Assembly: GCF_900091525.1 (NCBI RefSeq)
Contig: NZ_FMCU01000006.1
Location: 1 to 64,000 of the forward strand
Direction of reading: 5' to 3'
Length of the DNA: 64,000 nt
Origin: Micromonospora matsumotoense
Lineage (GTDB): Bacteria > Actinomycetota > Actinomycetes > Mycobacteriales > Micromonosporaceae
Part shown: piece after piece, positions 54,903 to 62,111 of the stretch
How the letters are laid out: each line of letters starts with the position of its first letter
Numbering within the stretch: the stretch's first letter is position 1
Made by a program: the position numbers and the translations under genes
The notes under the pieces: generated by a model
Seen by the model: the letters and a program-made list of their open reading frames with translations, nothing else
The model's database searches: none
What the model was told of the DNA's origin: nothing

Positions 54903-55732
54903 GATGTCTCCTGGGTGACTCGTGGGGTGGTGGTGGGTGCCGGTGCCGGCGCTGCCGACACGGTGGCGTCGCGGAAGTGGCGGCGCAGCGTCCGTCGCCA
55001 CGGCACGTCCGGCAGGTCCGGTCGCAGGGCGGCCAGGCCGGTGGCGTACTTCGAGATGCGGGCGGGTCGAGTGCCGCGCTGCCACAGCAGCCGGTCGACC
55101 GGGCAGGCCGCCGACCGGGTCTTGGTCTCGATCACCGCGACCCCGGGCAGACCCAGGGCGTGGCGGTCGTCCCGCCAGTGCAGATCGGTGTCGATGGTGA
55201 CCCGGCTCGCGGTCGCCGGCAGCAGCAGCGTGGTACGCCGGTAGCCGGTCACCAGCACCGGTTCGAGGTGGCCACCGGCGGGGGCGGGTCGGATCGACCC
55301 GCGGCCGAGCGCCTCGTCGACGAAGTCCTGCCCCGACCGGACGGTACGACGGTCCTCCGTCCGGTAGGGCAGCCGGTGCTTGGTGACCAGCCCCCGGGCT
55401 CCGCTGAGCTTGACTTCCAGCCAGCACTGCGCCGAGTCGAGATAGGTGCGGGTACGCACCTTGAAGCGTCGCCGTCGCCGGTGCGCCGCGCAGTGGTAGC
55501 TGGCCAGGCACGGGGTGTCGAAGTACACCGACTCGTAGCGGAAGGTGCGCGTGCCGTCGATGTCCAGCACCCGGGCGTACGGGGCGACCCGGTCGAGCAG
55601 GCCCGGCAGGTCGTCCAGCGCGACGAGGTACTTGCGGTCCACCCGGCTCTGCAGCGCGGCCCGGTCGATCAGCTCGGCGAGCTCGACGGGGGGCAGGTCG
55701 GCCAACGCCGACGCGAACGGCGGCGGGGTCAT
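54893..55732 (-). CDS. VTC-domain protein (polyphosphate polymerase-like)
   Basis: 279 residues from ATG 55732, overlapping the DUF4956 stop (ATGA). The beta-tunnel VTC fold shows RVDRKYLVALDDLPGLLDRV, FRYESVYFDTPCLASYHCAA, RFKVRTRTYLDSAQCWLEVK (basic and acidic tunnel residues), LVTKHRLPYRTEDRR and AVIETKTRSAACPVDRLLW. Bacterial VTC proteins are thought to make or bind polyphosphate. Between DUF4956 and CotH, which is a recurrent trio. Confidence 0.85.
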   Translation of the reverse strand: MTPPPFASALADLPPVELAELIDRAALQSRVDRKYLVALDDLPGLLDRVAPYARVLDIDGTRTFRYESVYFDTPCLASYHCAAHRRRRRFKVRTRTYLDSAQCWLEVKLSGARGLVTKHRLPYRTEDRRTVRSGQDFVDEALGRGSIRPAPAGGHLEPVLVTGYRRTTLLLPATASRVTIDTDLHWRDDRHALGLPGVAVIETKTRSAACPVDRLLWQRGTRPARISKYATGLAALRPDLPDVPWRRTLRRHFRDATVSAAPAPAPTTTPRVTQETSCV

Positions 55733-56331
55733 CGACGTGCTCCCGCCGGCACCGGCGAACCGGGGGTGGACGCCGGGGTACGGCGGGCCACCGAGTAGCG
55801 CACGTCGACCACGGTGGTCTCGTTGACCAGGTCGACCCGCTGGGAGGTGGCGACGTGCACCCGGGCGTGGAGCAGTTGTTCCAGGTGGGCGACGAGTACG
55901 GCGTGGTCGGTGACGGCCGAGTCGAGCACCAGGATCTGATGCCGGTAGTGCCGGAACACGCGGCGGTGGTCCCCGAGGAACATCACCGCGACGATGAGCG
56001 CCATCAGGCCGCCGTTGAGCCAGACCGAGTTGGTGCTCAGCGCGCCGAGGAGGCCCAGGGCGAGCGCCGAGAAGTAGTACGCCACCTCGTGCTGGTCCAG
56101 TTCGGTCGAGCGGAGCCGGATGATGGACAGCACCCCGAACAGGGCCATCCCCAGCCCGACTCCGGCACCGACGTTGCTGGCGCTCAGTGCGCTGGCGACC
56201 GCGAGGACCCCGACGTTGACCCCGAGGTAGGCGACGACGAGGTCGCGGCGTCGATGTCGGGGGAAGTAGAGCCCGAACACGAGCAGCGCCACCGCGCAGA
56301 TGTCGATCGCGAACAGGACGACCTGCGTCAT
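55729..56331 (-). CDS. DUF4956 membrane protein
   Basis: 200 residues from ATG 56331 with AGGAGGA 8 nt upstream. Four spans in the first ~125 residues (VVLFAIDICAVALLVFGLYF; AYLGVNVGVLAVASALSA; VGLGMALFGVLSIIRL; YYFSALALGLLGALSTNSVW; LMALIVAVMFLG), then a cytoplasmic domain (LVAHLEQLLHARVHVATSQR). The motif GLGMALFGVLSIIRLRS is typical of DUF4956. First gene of DUF4956-VTC-CotH; it probably links the trio to the membrane. Confidence 0.82.
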   Translation of the reverse strand: MTQVVLFAIDICAVALLVFGLYFPRHRRRDLVVAYLGVNVGVLAVASALSASNVGAGVGLGMALFGVLSIIRLRSTELDQHEVAYYFSALALGLLGALSTNSVWLNGGLMALIVAVMFLGDHRRVFRHYRHQILVLDSAVTDHAVLVAHLEQLLHARVHVATSQRVDLVNETTVVDVRYSVARRTPASTPGSPVPAGARR

Positions 56332-56426
56332 GTCTCTGGTTCCTCCTGGCTCGTCGGCGTGCGGGTCCGGCACCGCCTGCGTCAGCTCGGGGAGAAGCCA
56401 CGGCGGATAGCCGGAGCCGATCATCT

Positions 56427-56456
56427 TTTCGGTAAACTTTCGGTTACTCTTTCGGT
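56427..56456 (-). promoter_or_regulatory. Three phased TTTCGGT repeats upstream of the DUF4956 operon
   Basis: TTTCGGT occurs at 56427, 56438 and 56450, i.e. 11 and 12 nt apart, one helical turn each, about 100-125 bp before the operon start. Such phasing suggests cooperative binding of an activator on one DNA face. Confidence 0.55.
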
Positions 56457-56597
56457 ACTGTAGGCATAACATCGAGCAACGTCAATCAAATGTCCTACGG
56501 GGAAGACGTGGCGAGACGGCAGTGGGACTCCTGGTTGGGGCCTGAGGGGGAGGGGTCGGTGGGTGCCGCCCTCGGCAGGTCGTTCGGGTGCGGCGCT

Positions 56598-56608
56598 CGA
56601 AACTTTCG
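56598..56608. promoter_or_regulatory. CGAAACTTTCG palindrome, second copy
   Basis: Same 11-bp palindrome as at 46139-46149; here extended by T/A on each side to 13 bp. It lies between the DUF4956 operon and the DUF72 gene end, in a 364-bp region with no other gene. Confidence 0.45.
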
Positions 56609-56695
56609 ATCCTGGCTGCCGCGGGCGGCCTGCACCGACGGCCGGCGCGGTGCGGGACGGCCTGACGTCGCCGACGGCCGACGCGGTGCGGGGTG

Positions 56696-57547
56696 TCAGA
56701 ACAGGGTGAGCGGCCCGACCGGGATCGGCTCGGGCAGCGCGGCCAGCGCGGGCACCCGGGCCCGTACCTCGTCGTGGAACCGGCGGGCGAGCGGCGGTGC
56801 GTCGGCATTGTCCGGGGTGTGCACGAACATGGTCGGTGACCGGCCCTCCCGCAGCCAGCCGACGGTGATCTCGACCCAACGCTGCCAGCCCTCGACGGTC
56901 TCCGCCTCGGCGTCGCGGCCGAGGTACCGGATGATCGGCCGGTCGGTCAGCGCCGCCGTCCGCAACGGCAGGCGGGGTTTCTTGGTCCACGCCTCCCGCT
57001 CCGCGTCACTGGTCGGCGGGGTACGGAAGAACGCGGTGGTGTCGAACGGCACCCACTCGGCCGAGGCGTCGGCGAGCACCCCTTCCAGCAGTCGCGTCGC
57101 GCCGGCTTCCCGGAAGAAGGCGGGATGCCGGACCTCCACCGCGTACCGGTGTTCGGCGGGCAGCCGGCGCAGGAAGTCGGCGAGCACGGGGACGTCCGTC
57201 GGCGCGAACGACCCCGGCAACTGGATCCACAGGGCGTGCGCCCGGCTGCCGAGTGGCGCGATCGCGTCGAAGTAGGTTCGCAGCGGCGCGTCGGCGTCGA
57301 CGAGCCGGCGTTCGTGGGTGACGGTCTTCGGCAGTTTGAGGACGAACCGGAAGTCCGGGTCGGTCTGCCGGGCCCAGCCCGCCACGGTCTCCGGGGTCGG
57401 GGTCGCGTAGAAGGTGGTGTTCCCCTCGACCGCGTCGCACCAGCCGGCGTAGTGTCGCAGTCGCTCCTGCGCCGGGAGCGGGTGGACGATCAGCCGCCCC
57501 TGCCACGACCGGTGGGTCCACATCGCGCAGCCGACGTGTAACCGCAT
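56696..57547 (-). CDS. DUF72 family protein
   Basis: 283 residues from ATG 57547 with GGAGGA about 9 nt upstream. TIM-barrel-like DUF72: MRLHVGCAMWTHRSWQGRLI, HYAGWCDAVEGNTTFYATPT (the EGNTTFY motif is diagnostic), FRFVLKLPKTVTHERRL, LWIQLPGSFAPTDVPVL, YAVEVRHPAFF and MFVHTPDNADAP. Function of the family is unknown, perhaps nuclease-like. Confidence 0.9.
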   Translation of the reverse strand: MRLHVGCAMWTHRSWQGRLIVHPLPAQERLRHYAGWCDAVEGNTTFYATPTPETVAGWARQTDPDFRFVLKLPKTVTHERRLVDADAPLRTYFDAIAPLGSRAHALWIQLPGSFAPTDVPVLADFLRRLPAEHRYAVEVRHPAFFREAGATRLLEGVLADASAEWVPFDTTAFFRTPPTSDAEREAWTKKPRLPLRTAALTDRPIIRYLGRDAEAETVEGWQRWVEITVGWLREGRSPTMFVHTPDNADAPPLARRFHDEVRARVPALAALPEPIPVGPLTLF

Positions 57548-57695
57548 GATCCCGTTCCTCCCGCAGCGCCACCCGACCCGGTCCGTCGCCGCACGGTATC
57601 GGAGCGCCGTCGGCCCGGGGCGAGCGGTCCGGCGAGGGGCGGGCGTGGCCGGTCGCCCCTCGCCCACCACCCGTCGGCGCAATGGTGGACCGACG

Positions 57696-57734
57696 GGTGC
57701 GGCGGCCCGCCCGGAGTGGACGGGCCGCCGCACC
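57696..57734 (-). terminator. Terminator of the three-repeat secreted protein gene
   Basis: Perfect 14-bp stem GGTGCGGCGGCCCG / CGGGCCGCCGCACC with an 11-nt loop, 5 nt past the stop codon at 57740. Confidence 0.8.
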
Positions 57735-57739
57735 GGGGA

Positions 57740-58651
57740 TCAGGTGATCGAGGCGAGCAGGAAGGTGGCGGAGCAGGTGACCCCGCCGTTGTTGGTGTAG
57801 TAGGCGAGGTACTGCCGCTGGACGGTGCCGTTGGAGTTCACCACCTGCTGGTAGTAGCTGCTGGTGACGCCGAACTGGCAGGTGCCGGTGGACACGGCGG
57901 GGTTGAGGCCGGGCAGGTAGACCAGCGTCGTCGGGTTGGCGTTGTTCCACACCGATCCGCTGGAGGCCGACGGCGCGAGCGTGCCGGCGGACCAGGTGGT
58001 CGAGGTGGAGGTGCTGCCCAGTAGGGCGCTGCCGGCGCAGGTGATGGTGCCGACGTTCTTGACGGTGAAGTAGAACTTCCGCTCACCGTTGGTCTGCCGG
58101 GCGTACCAGGAACTGGTCACCTCGAGCTGGCAGGGGGTGGCGCTGGTGGCACCGCTGGGAGCGACCCCGGGCAGGTAGGCGACGTTGGTCGGGTTGTTGT
58201 TCCAGACCGAGGTGACCGAACTGCCGGGGGCGAGGCCGCCGAGCGCCCAGGTGGCCCCGGAACTCAGCGAGCTGAGCATGACCTGGGTGCCGCAGGCGAT
58301 GGCACCGGTGTTGCGGATCGTCCAGTTGAACCGGCGCTCGCCACTGTAGAGCTGGGTGTACCAGCTCCTGGTCACCTGGAACTGGCACGGCTGGCTGGTG
58401 CTGGCCCCGGTCGGGGAGAGCCCCACCTGGTAGACGGCGCCGGCGGGGTTGTTGTTCCACTGCCAGTTCTGGGTGGCGCCCGCGGCGAGGGTGCCCGAGT
58501 ACCAGGAGGCGACGAGGGTGGTCTTGGCGGCGCGGTCAGGGGCCGACCGGCCGGCGTCGGGGGCGGCCGACGCGGCCGTGGCGCCCAGGGCGGTGGTGAG
58601 GAGCAGCGCGGTGGTGGCGAGCGCGGCGAGGCGTTTCATCGTTCCGGGCAT
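57740..58651 (-). CDS. Secreted protein with three ~80-residue repeats
   Basis: 303 residues from ATG 58651 (GAGGAGG about 12 nt upstream). Signal peptide about 1-30 (KRLAALATTALLLTTALGAT). Three repeats follow, each with a W-N-N (or Y-L-P-G) strand pattern: NWQWNNNPAGAVYQVGLSPT, SVWNNNPTNVAYLPGVAPSG and SVWNNANPTTLVYLPGLNPA, plus a CQ-(F/L)-x-VTSSWY strand and an ER(R/K)F(N/Y)(W/F) strand. Two Cys per repeat suggest disulfides. A secreted beta-rich protein; not a family I can name. Divergent from the leaderless regulator gene. Confidence 0.7.
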   Translation of the reverse strand: MPGTMKRLAALATTALLLTTALGATAASAAPDAGRSAPDRAAKTTLVASWYSGTLAAGATQNWQWNNNPAGAVYQVGLSPTGASTSQPCQFQVTRSWYTQLYSGERRFNWTIRNTGAIACGTQVMLSSLSSGATWALGGLAPGSSVTSVWNNNPTNVAYLPGVAPSGATSATPCQLEVTSSWYARQTNGERKFYFTVKNVGTITCAGSALLGSTSTSTTWSAGTLAPSASSGSVWNNANPTTLVYLPGLNPAVSTGTCQFGVTSSYYQQVVNSNGTVQRQYLAYYTNNGGVTCSATFLLASIT

Positions 58652-58768
58652 GGGGGTACGGAACCTCCTCCGGTCACAGAGACCGATATCGATAAGTGGC
58701 AGCCTTGATGCTGCGCTAGGAGTTCGCCGGATCACCGAGAGTGTCGGGATGTACTCACTCGGGGTTTC

Positions 58769-58785
58769 GTCAACTTCTAGTTGAC
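58769..58785. promoter_or_regulatory. 17-bp operator palindrome A
   Basis: GTCAACT-TCT-AGTTGAC, perfect 7-bp arms; it overlaps the -35 box (58781-58786) of the Clp-N regulator gene. Confidence 0.7.
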
Positions 58786-58809
58786 GGTGCGCGTCCGTCA
58801 ACCTATGGT
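58781..58809 (+). promoter_or_regulatory. Promoter of the Clp-N regulator, probably leaderless
   Basis: TTGACG (58781-58786), 17-nt spacer, TATGGT (58804-58809). The predicted start is at about 58816, which is the A of the ATG, and no ribosome site is present, so the mRNA is probably leaderless. Confidence 0.65.
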
Positions 58810-58813
58810 TGAC
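58797..58813. promoter_or_regulatory. 17-bp operator palindrome B
   Basis: GTCAACC-TAT-GGTTGAC, perfect 7-bp arms; it overlaps the -10 box. Its centre is 28 bp from that of palindrome A. The pair suits two regulator dimers. Confidence 0.7.
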
Positions 58814-58815
58814 GC

Positions 58816-59544
58816 ATGACGGAATCCACTCCACTCCCACACCCGGTCCGCCTCGACGAGCTGATCCAGGCCATCAAGAAGGCCCGCCCGGACGCCCTCG
58901 ACCAGCTCACCGACGCGGTGGTCGTCGCCGATCACCTCGGTGACCTCGCCGACCACCTGATCGGCCACTTCGTCGACCAGGCCCGCCGCTCCGGCGCCTC
59001 CTGGACGGAGATCGGCAACAGCATGGGGGTGAGCAAGCAGGCTGCCCAGAAGCGCTCCGCGACGAAGGCCGAGGCGGCGGCGACGCTGGACCCCAACGCC
59101 GGGTTCAGCCGCTTCACCCCGCGGGCCCGCAACGTGGTGATCGCCTCGCAGGAGGAGGCCCGAGGCGCCGGCAACGCGGAGATCCGGCCGGAGCATCTGG
59201 TGCTCGGCCTGCTCGCCGAACCGGACGGCCTCGCGGCCAAGGCCCTGGTCGCCGAGGGGCTGAGCCCGGCGGCCGTCCGGGAGGCGGTCACGGCGGCGCT
59301 GCCCGCGCCGACCGACCAGGTCCCCGACCTGATCCCGTACGACGCGCAGGGCAAGAAAGCCCTCGAACTCACCTTCCGGGAAGCGTTGCGGCTCGGGCAC
59401 AACTACATCGGCACCGAGCACATCCTGCTGGCGCTGTTGGAGTGGGAGGACGGCACCGGCGTGCTGTCCGGGCTGGGCCTGACCAAGGACGGGGTCGAGT
59501 CTCAGATGGCCGCCGCGCTCGCCGGCTTCGCCGCCGGGAAGTAG
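58816..59544 (+). CDS. HTH / Clp N-terminal domain regulator
   Basis: 242 residues. Helical N-terminus (LDELIQAIKKARPDALDQLT), HTH at about 58-80 (GASWTEIGNSMGVSKQAAQK), then two Clp-N repeats: FTPRARNVVIASQEEARGAG ... IRPEHLVLGLLAEPDGLAAK and KALELTFREALRLGHNYIGT ... EHILLALLEWEDGTGVLSG. No ATPase domain. Such HTH-Clp-N proteins occur in actinobacteria and are probably regulators that sense protein state through the Clp-N domain. The twin palindromes in its own promoter suggest autoregulation. Confidence 0.85.
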   Translation: MTESTPLPHPVRLDELIQAIKKARPDALDQLTDAVVVADHLGDLADHLIGHFVDQARRSGASWTEIGNSMGVSKQAAQKRSATKAEAAATLDPNAGFSRFTPRARNVVIASQEEARGAGNAEIRPEHLVLGLLAEPDGLAAKALVAEGLSPAAVREAVTAALPAPTDQVPDLIPYDAQGKKALELTFREALRLGHNYIGTEHILLALLEWEDGTGVLSGLGLTKDGVESQMAAALAGFAAGK

Positions 59545-59612
59545 CGCACCGACCGGCGCTGCGGTGGCCACCACCACGACGCGCGCCGAGCCCACCGGAG
59601 CGGGTGGTACTT

Positions 59613-59659
59613 CCGGCGGTGGCCGGGCGCGGCACCGGGGCGCGCCCGGCCACCGCCGG
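59613..59659. terminator. Bidirectional terminator, 19-bp stem
   Basis: CCGGCGGTGGCCGGGCGCG (59613-59631) pairs perfectly with 59641-59659, with a 9-nt loop, between two convergent genes. Confidence 0.85.
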
Positions 59660-59660
59660 C

Positions 59661-60179
59661 TCAGTCGGCGGCGGGGAAGCCGTACCGCAGCGCGTGCTCC
59701 GGGTCGGCCGGGTCGATCTGCCGGACGCCGGCGTCGGCGAGGCGCTTGTTGACCTCGTCGAGCTGCTCGCGCACCAGCCGGGCCTCCTCCTCGGTGACCC
59801 GGCCCCGGTGCGGCTTCCCGGCGTGGTCGAGGGTGCCGTAGTCGATCTTTTCGGGGCTCTTGCGGGCCTTCGGCGGGCGGACCCGCTCGGCCGTCCGCAA
59901 CAGCTGTGCCATCGGCGTGTCGGTCGCCATCGCGTCGAACTCGCTGGCGGTGAGCACCACCCGGCGAGGTTCTCCGCCGGCGTGCCGGTCGTGGATCTCG
60001 ACCACCGCCACGTCGAGCGCGGCGTCGTCGATGCCCTCCACCTCGGTCACGGTGGCGTCCAACTGCACGGGCCCGGCCACCAGATCGGGGTGCTCCAGCA
60101 CGACGACCCTGACCACCTCGTCGTCGGGACGCAGCACGGTGCCGCTGAAGTCGGAGACGTGGATCGTCTTCTTGCCCAT
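59661..60179 (-). CDS. Conserved actinobacterial hypothetical protein
   Basis: 172 residues from ATG 60179 (AGGAG 11 nt upstream). Begins MGKKTIHVSDFSGTVLRPDD; the middle has PRRVVLTASEFDAMATDTPM; the C-terminus is charged with RVTEEEARLVREQLDEVNKR and DPADPEHALRYGFPAAD. No signal peptide or membrane span. Function unknown; the opening resembles proteins that sense or bind small ligands but I cannot assign it. Confidence 0.75.
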   Translation of the reverse strand: MGKKTIHVSDFSGTVLRPDDEVVRVVVLEHPDLVAGPVQLDATVTEVEGIDDAALDVAVVEIHDRHAGGEPRRVVLTASEFDAMATDTPMAQLLRTAERVRPPKARKSPEKIDYGTLDHAGKPHRGRVTEEEARLVREQLDEVNKRLADAGVRQIDPADPEHALRYGFPAAD

Positions 60180-60283
60180 GCGCTGCGCTTCTCCTGTCGC
60201 TGGCCGGAATCGACCACAGGACGCTACCCGACAGGTGTGCGAACGCCCCGGCCGGACACCCCGGCCGGTCGGTGGTCGGTTTC

Positions 60284-60490
60284 TCAGCGGGCGGTGAGGC
60301 CGCGTCGGATGGAGGAGCCGGCGGGGAGGGTGTCGAGTTCGCTCCAGGAGAGTCGGGCGTCGACACCGCGACCGCACCGGGCCTCCCGGTACCGCGGCTG
60401 GGCCGGGAACCGGCCGGCCGCCTCCGCCGTACCCCAGAATCGCGTGTTGTCCGGCTGGTACCGGTCATTCGGCTGCATAGGCATGACCAT
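60284..60490 (-). CDS. Small hypothetical protein
   Basis: About 64-68 residues; ATG 60478 or 60490. Contains DNTRFWGTAEAAGRFPAQPR and SWSELDTLPAGSSIRRGLTA, an ordered composition unlike that of neighbouring spurious frames. No good ribosome site, so moderate confidence. Confidence 0.4.
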   Translation of the reverse strand: MVMPMQPNDRYQPDNTRFWGTAEAAGRFPAQPRYREARCGRGVDARLSWSELDTLPAGSSIRRGLTAR

Positions 60491-60681
60491 TACCGTCCCA
60501 AAGAAAGGTGTCCATGTATGGAAATAGATATGACGGGCGGTCGATGGACCGGGTTCCGGTGAGGCAGGTCACGGTCTGGTGCTCCGCTACCCGGGACGCG
60601 ACACCGGCAACCGGGCGTCGGCCGGGACGGGGCGGCGTACCGTGGATCATGGAAGCGGCCATCAGGTGAGAGGGGCGGGCG

Positions 60682-61344
60682 GTGCTGGACCGGCGGTTGT
60701 ACCTGCACCTGGCGACCTGGCTCGGGCAGTGGCCCGCCGGACCCGGCCGGCACGTGGTCGGCTCCTGGCGGCGGGCGCGCCCGGCCTGGGACGGCCGCCT
60801 CCGCCCGGCCGTCGCGGTCCGGGTCGACGGCAGTGAGGTGCTCTCCGTGCCGCCGCGACAGGTCGAGGCCGTCCGGGCGCTCGTCGAAGGACCACGGTCC
60901 GCGCTGTACGAGGCGCTGCCGGCGGCGGTCGGTCAGCCCGGTTGGGTGGTCCACGACGACGTCTTCCGGTGGTGTCTCGCGCCGGCGGCGCTGCCCGACG
61001 TGGGCGGCTGGACCACCCCCACCGATCCGGCCTTTCCACCCTGGCTGCACCTGTTCGACTCCGAGGTGCTCGTGGTCCGGGACGCCGACGGCGGCTACCT
61101 GGCCGGCGTCGGGATCAAGCGACACGACGCGTACGGGCACGAACTGGCGGTCGGGACGGTGCCGGCGGCGCGCGGCCGGGGGTTGGCCCGCCGGCTCGTC
61201 GCGCAGGCCGCCCGCCGGGTGCTCGACGAGGGCGCGGTGCCGACCTACCGGCACGACCCCGCGAACGCCGGTTCCGCCCGGGTCGCCGAGGCGGCCGGAT
61301 TCCCGGACCGGGGCTGGTCGTCGTGCGGCGTCTACCCGCCCTGA
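60682..61344 (+). CDS. GNAT N-acetyltransferase
   Basis: 220 residues from GTG 60682. N-terminal ~120 residues are a helical lead domain; the GNAT fold follows: LHLFDSEVLVVRDADGGYLA, VGIKRHDAYGHELAVGTVPA, the acetyl-CoA loop ARGRGLARRLVAQAARRVLD (R/Q-x-x-G-x-G/A type) and DPANAGSARVAEAAGF. Substrate unknown. Confidence 0.85.
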   Translation: MLDRRLYLHLATWLGQWPAGPGRHVVGSWRRARPAWDGRLRPAVAVRVDGSEVLSVPPRQVEAVRALVEGPRSALYEALPAAVGQPGWVVHDDVFRWCLAPAALPDVGGWTTPTDPAFPPWLHLFDSEVLVVRDADGGYLAGVGIKRHDAYGHELAVGTVPAARGRGLARRLVAQAARRVLDEGAVPTYRHDPANAGSARVAEAAGFPDRGWSSCGVYPP

Positions 61345-61372
61345 CCGGCCCGGGTGGCCCTCCGGGTGGCGC

Positions 61373-61408
61373 GCGGACCGTGGATCCCGGGCCGGATCCA
61401 CGGTCCGC
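61373..61408 (+). terminator. Terminator of the GNAT gene
   Basis: Perfect 15-bp stem GCGGACCGTGGATCC / GGATCCACGGTCCGC, 6-nt loop, 28 nt after the stop. Further on in the 374-bp gap TGTAC-N6-GTACA (61471-61486) is a minor inverted repeat before the STAS gene. Confidence 0.8.
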
Positions 61409-61718
61409 AACCTGCCCCAGGTCCCACCGTGACCGGCATCACCGGCCGACCCTCGGCGCTGGTTACGCTATGTACTTTTCTGTACACCAGGCAAGGGCGT
61501 CCGGCGCGTTGCCATTGTCCGGTACTGGACTTGAGCTGCGAAGAGAGGATTCCGGCACCTTTCGACTCCCGGTAACGCACAGTGGTCGACCGGGGTGTCG
61601 CCAATGCCCCGGCGGCGGCCCGGCCGAGCGATGTCAGGACCCACCGGTATGGTCGGGCGTCGCACCGAGGGTCGGCGCGCACGGTCAGCGGTGACCGGTT
61701 GACCAGGAGTGGACGGAT

Positions 61719-62081
61719 ATGCAGTTGCCGACGCCGGGCGAGGGGTCCGGCCGGGTGGTGCTGGCACCGGTGGGGGACCTGGACATCGCCACCGTCCCCG
61801 GGCTGGAACGCACTCTCGACGAGGCACTCGGCCGGGTCGGCCTGTTGGAGATCGTCGTCGACCTCTCCGCCGTCACCTTCCTCGACTCCACGGCGGTGGC
61901 CGCGTTGCTGCGCGGGGCGGCCGAGGCGGTCGGCCGGGGAGCCACCCTGCGTCTGATCGACCCGCAACCGGTGGTGTCCCGGGTGCTGCGGATCACTGCG
62001 GTCGGGCGGCTGCTCGGCCTTCCCGACGACCACGGAGACCGGCCCCCCGGCGTCGCCGACCCGGCCCCCTGGCGTCGCTGA
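61719..62081 (+). CDS. STAS-domain anti-sigma factor antagonist
   Basis: 120 residues from ATG 61719 (AGGAG about 10 nt upstream). STAS fold: VVLAPVGDLDIATVPGLERT, VVDLSAVTFLDSTAVAALLR with the phosphorylatable Ser in FLDSTA (~58), and LRLIDPQPVVSRVLRITAVG. Likely reverses an anti-sigma kinase; the partner is not in the window. Confidence 0.87.
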   Translation: MQLPTPGEGSGRVVLAPVGDLDIATVPGLERTLDEALGRVGLLEIVVDLSAVTFLDSTAVAALLRGAAEAVGRGATLRLIDPQPVVSRVLRITAVGRLLGLPDDHGDRPPGVADPAPWRR

Positions 62082-62111
62082 CCCGGCCGGGCCCGGTGCG
62101 GGCGTCGTGCT

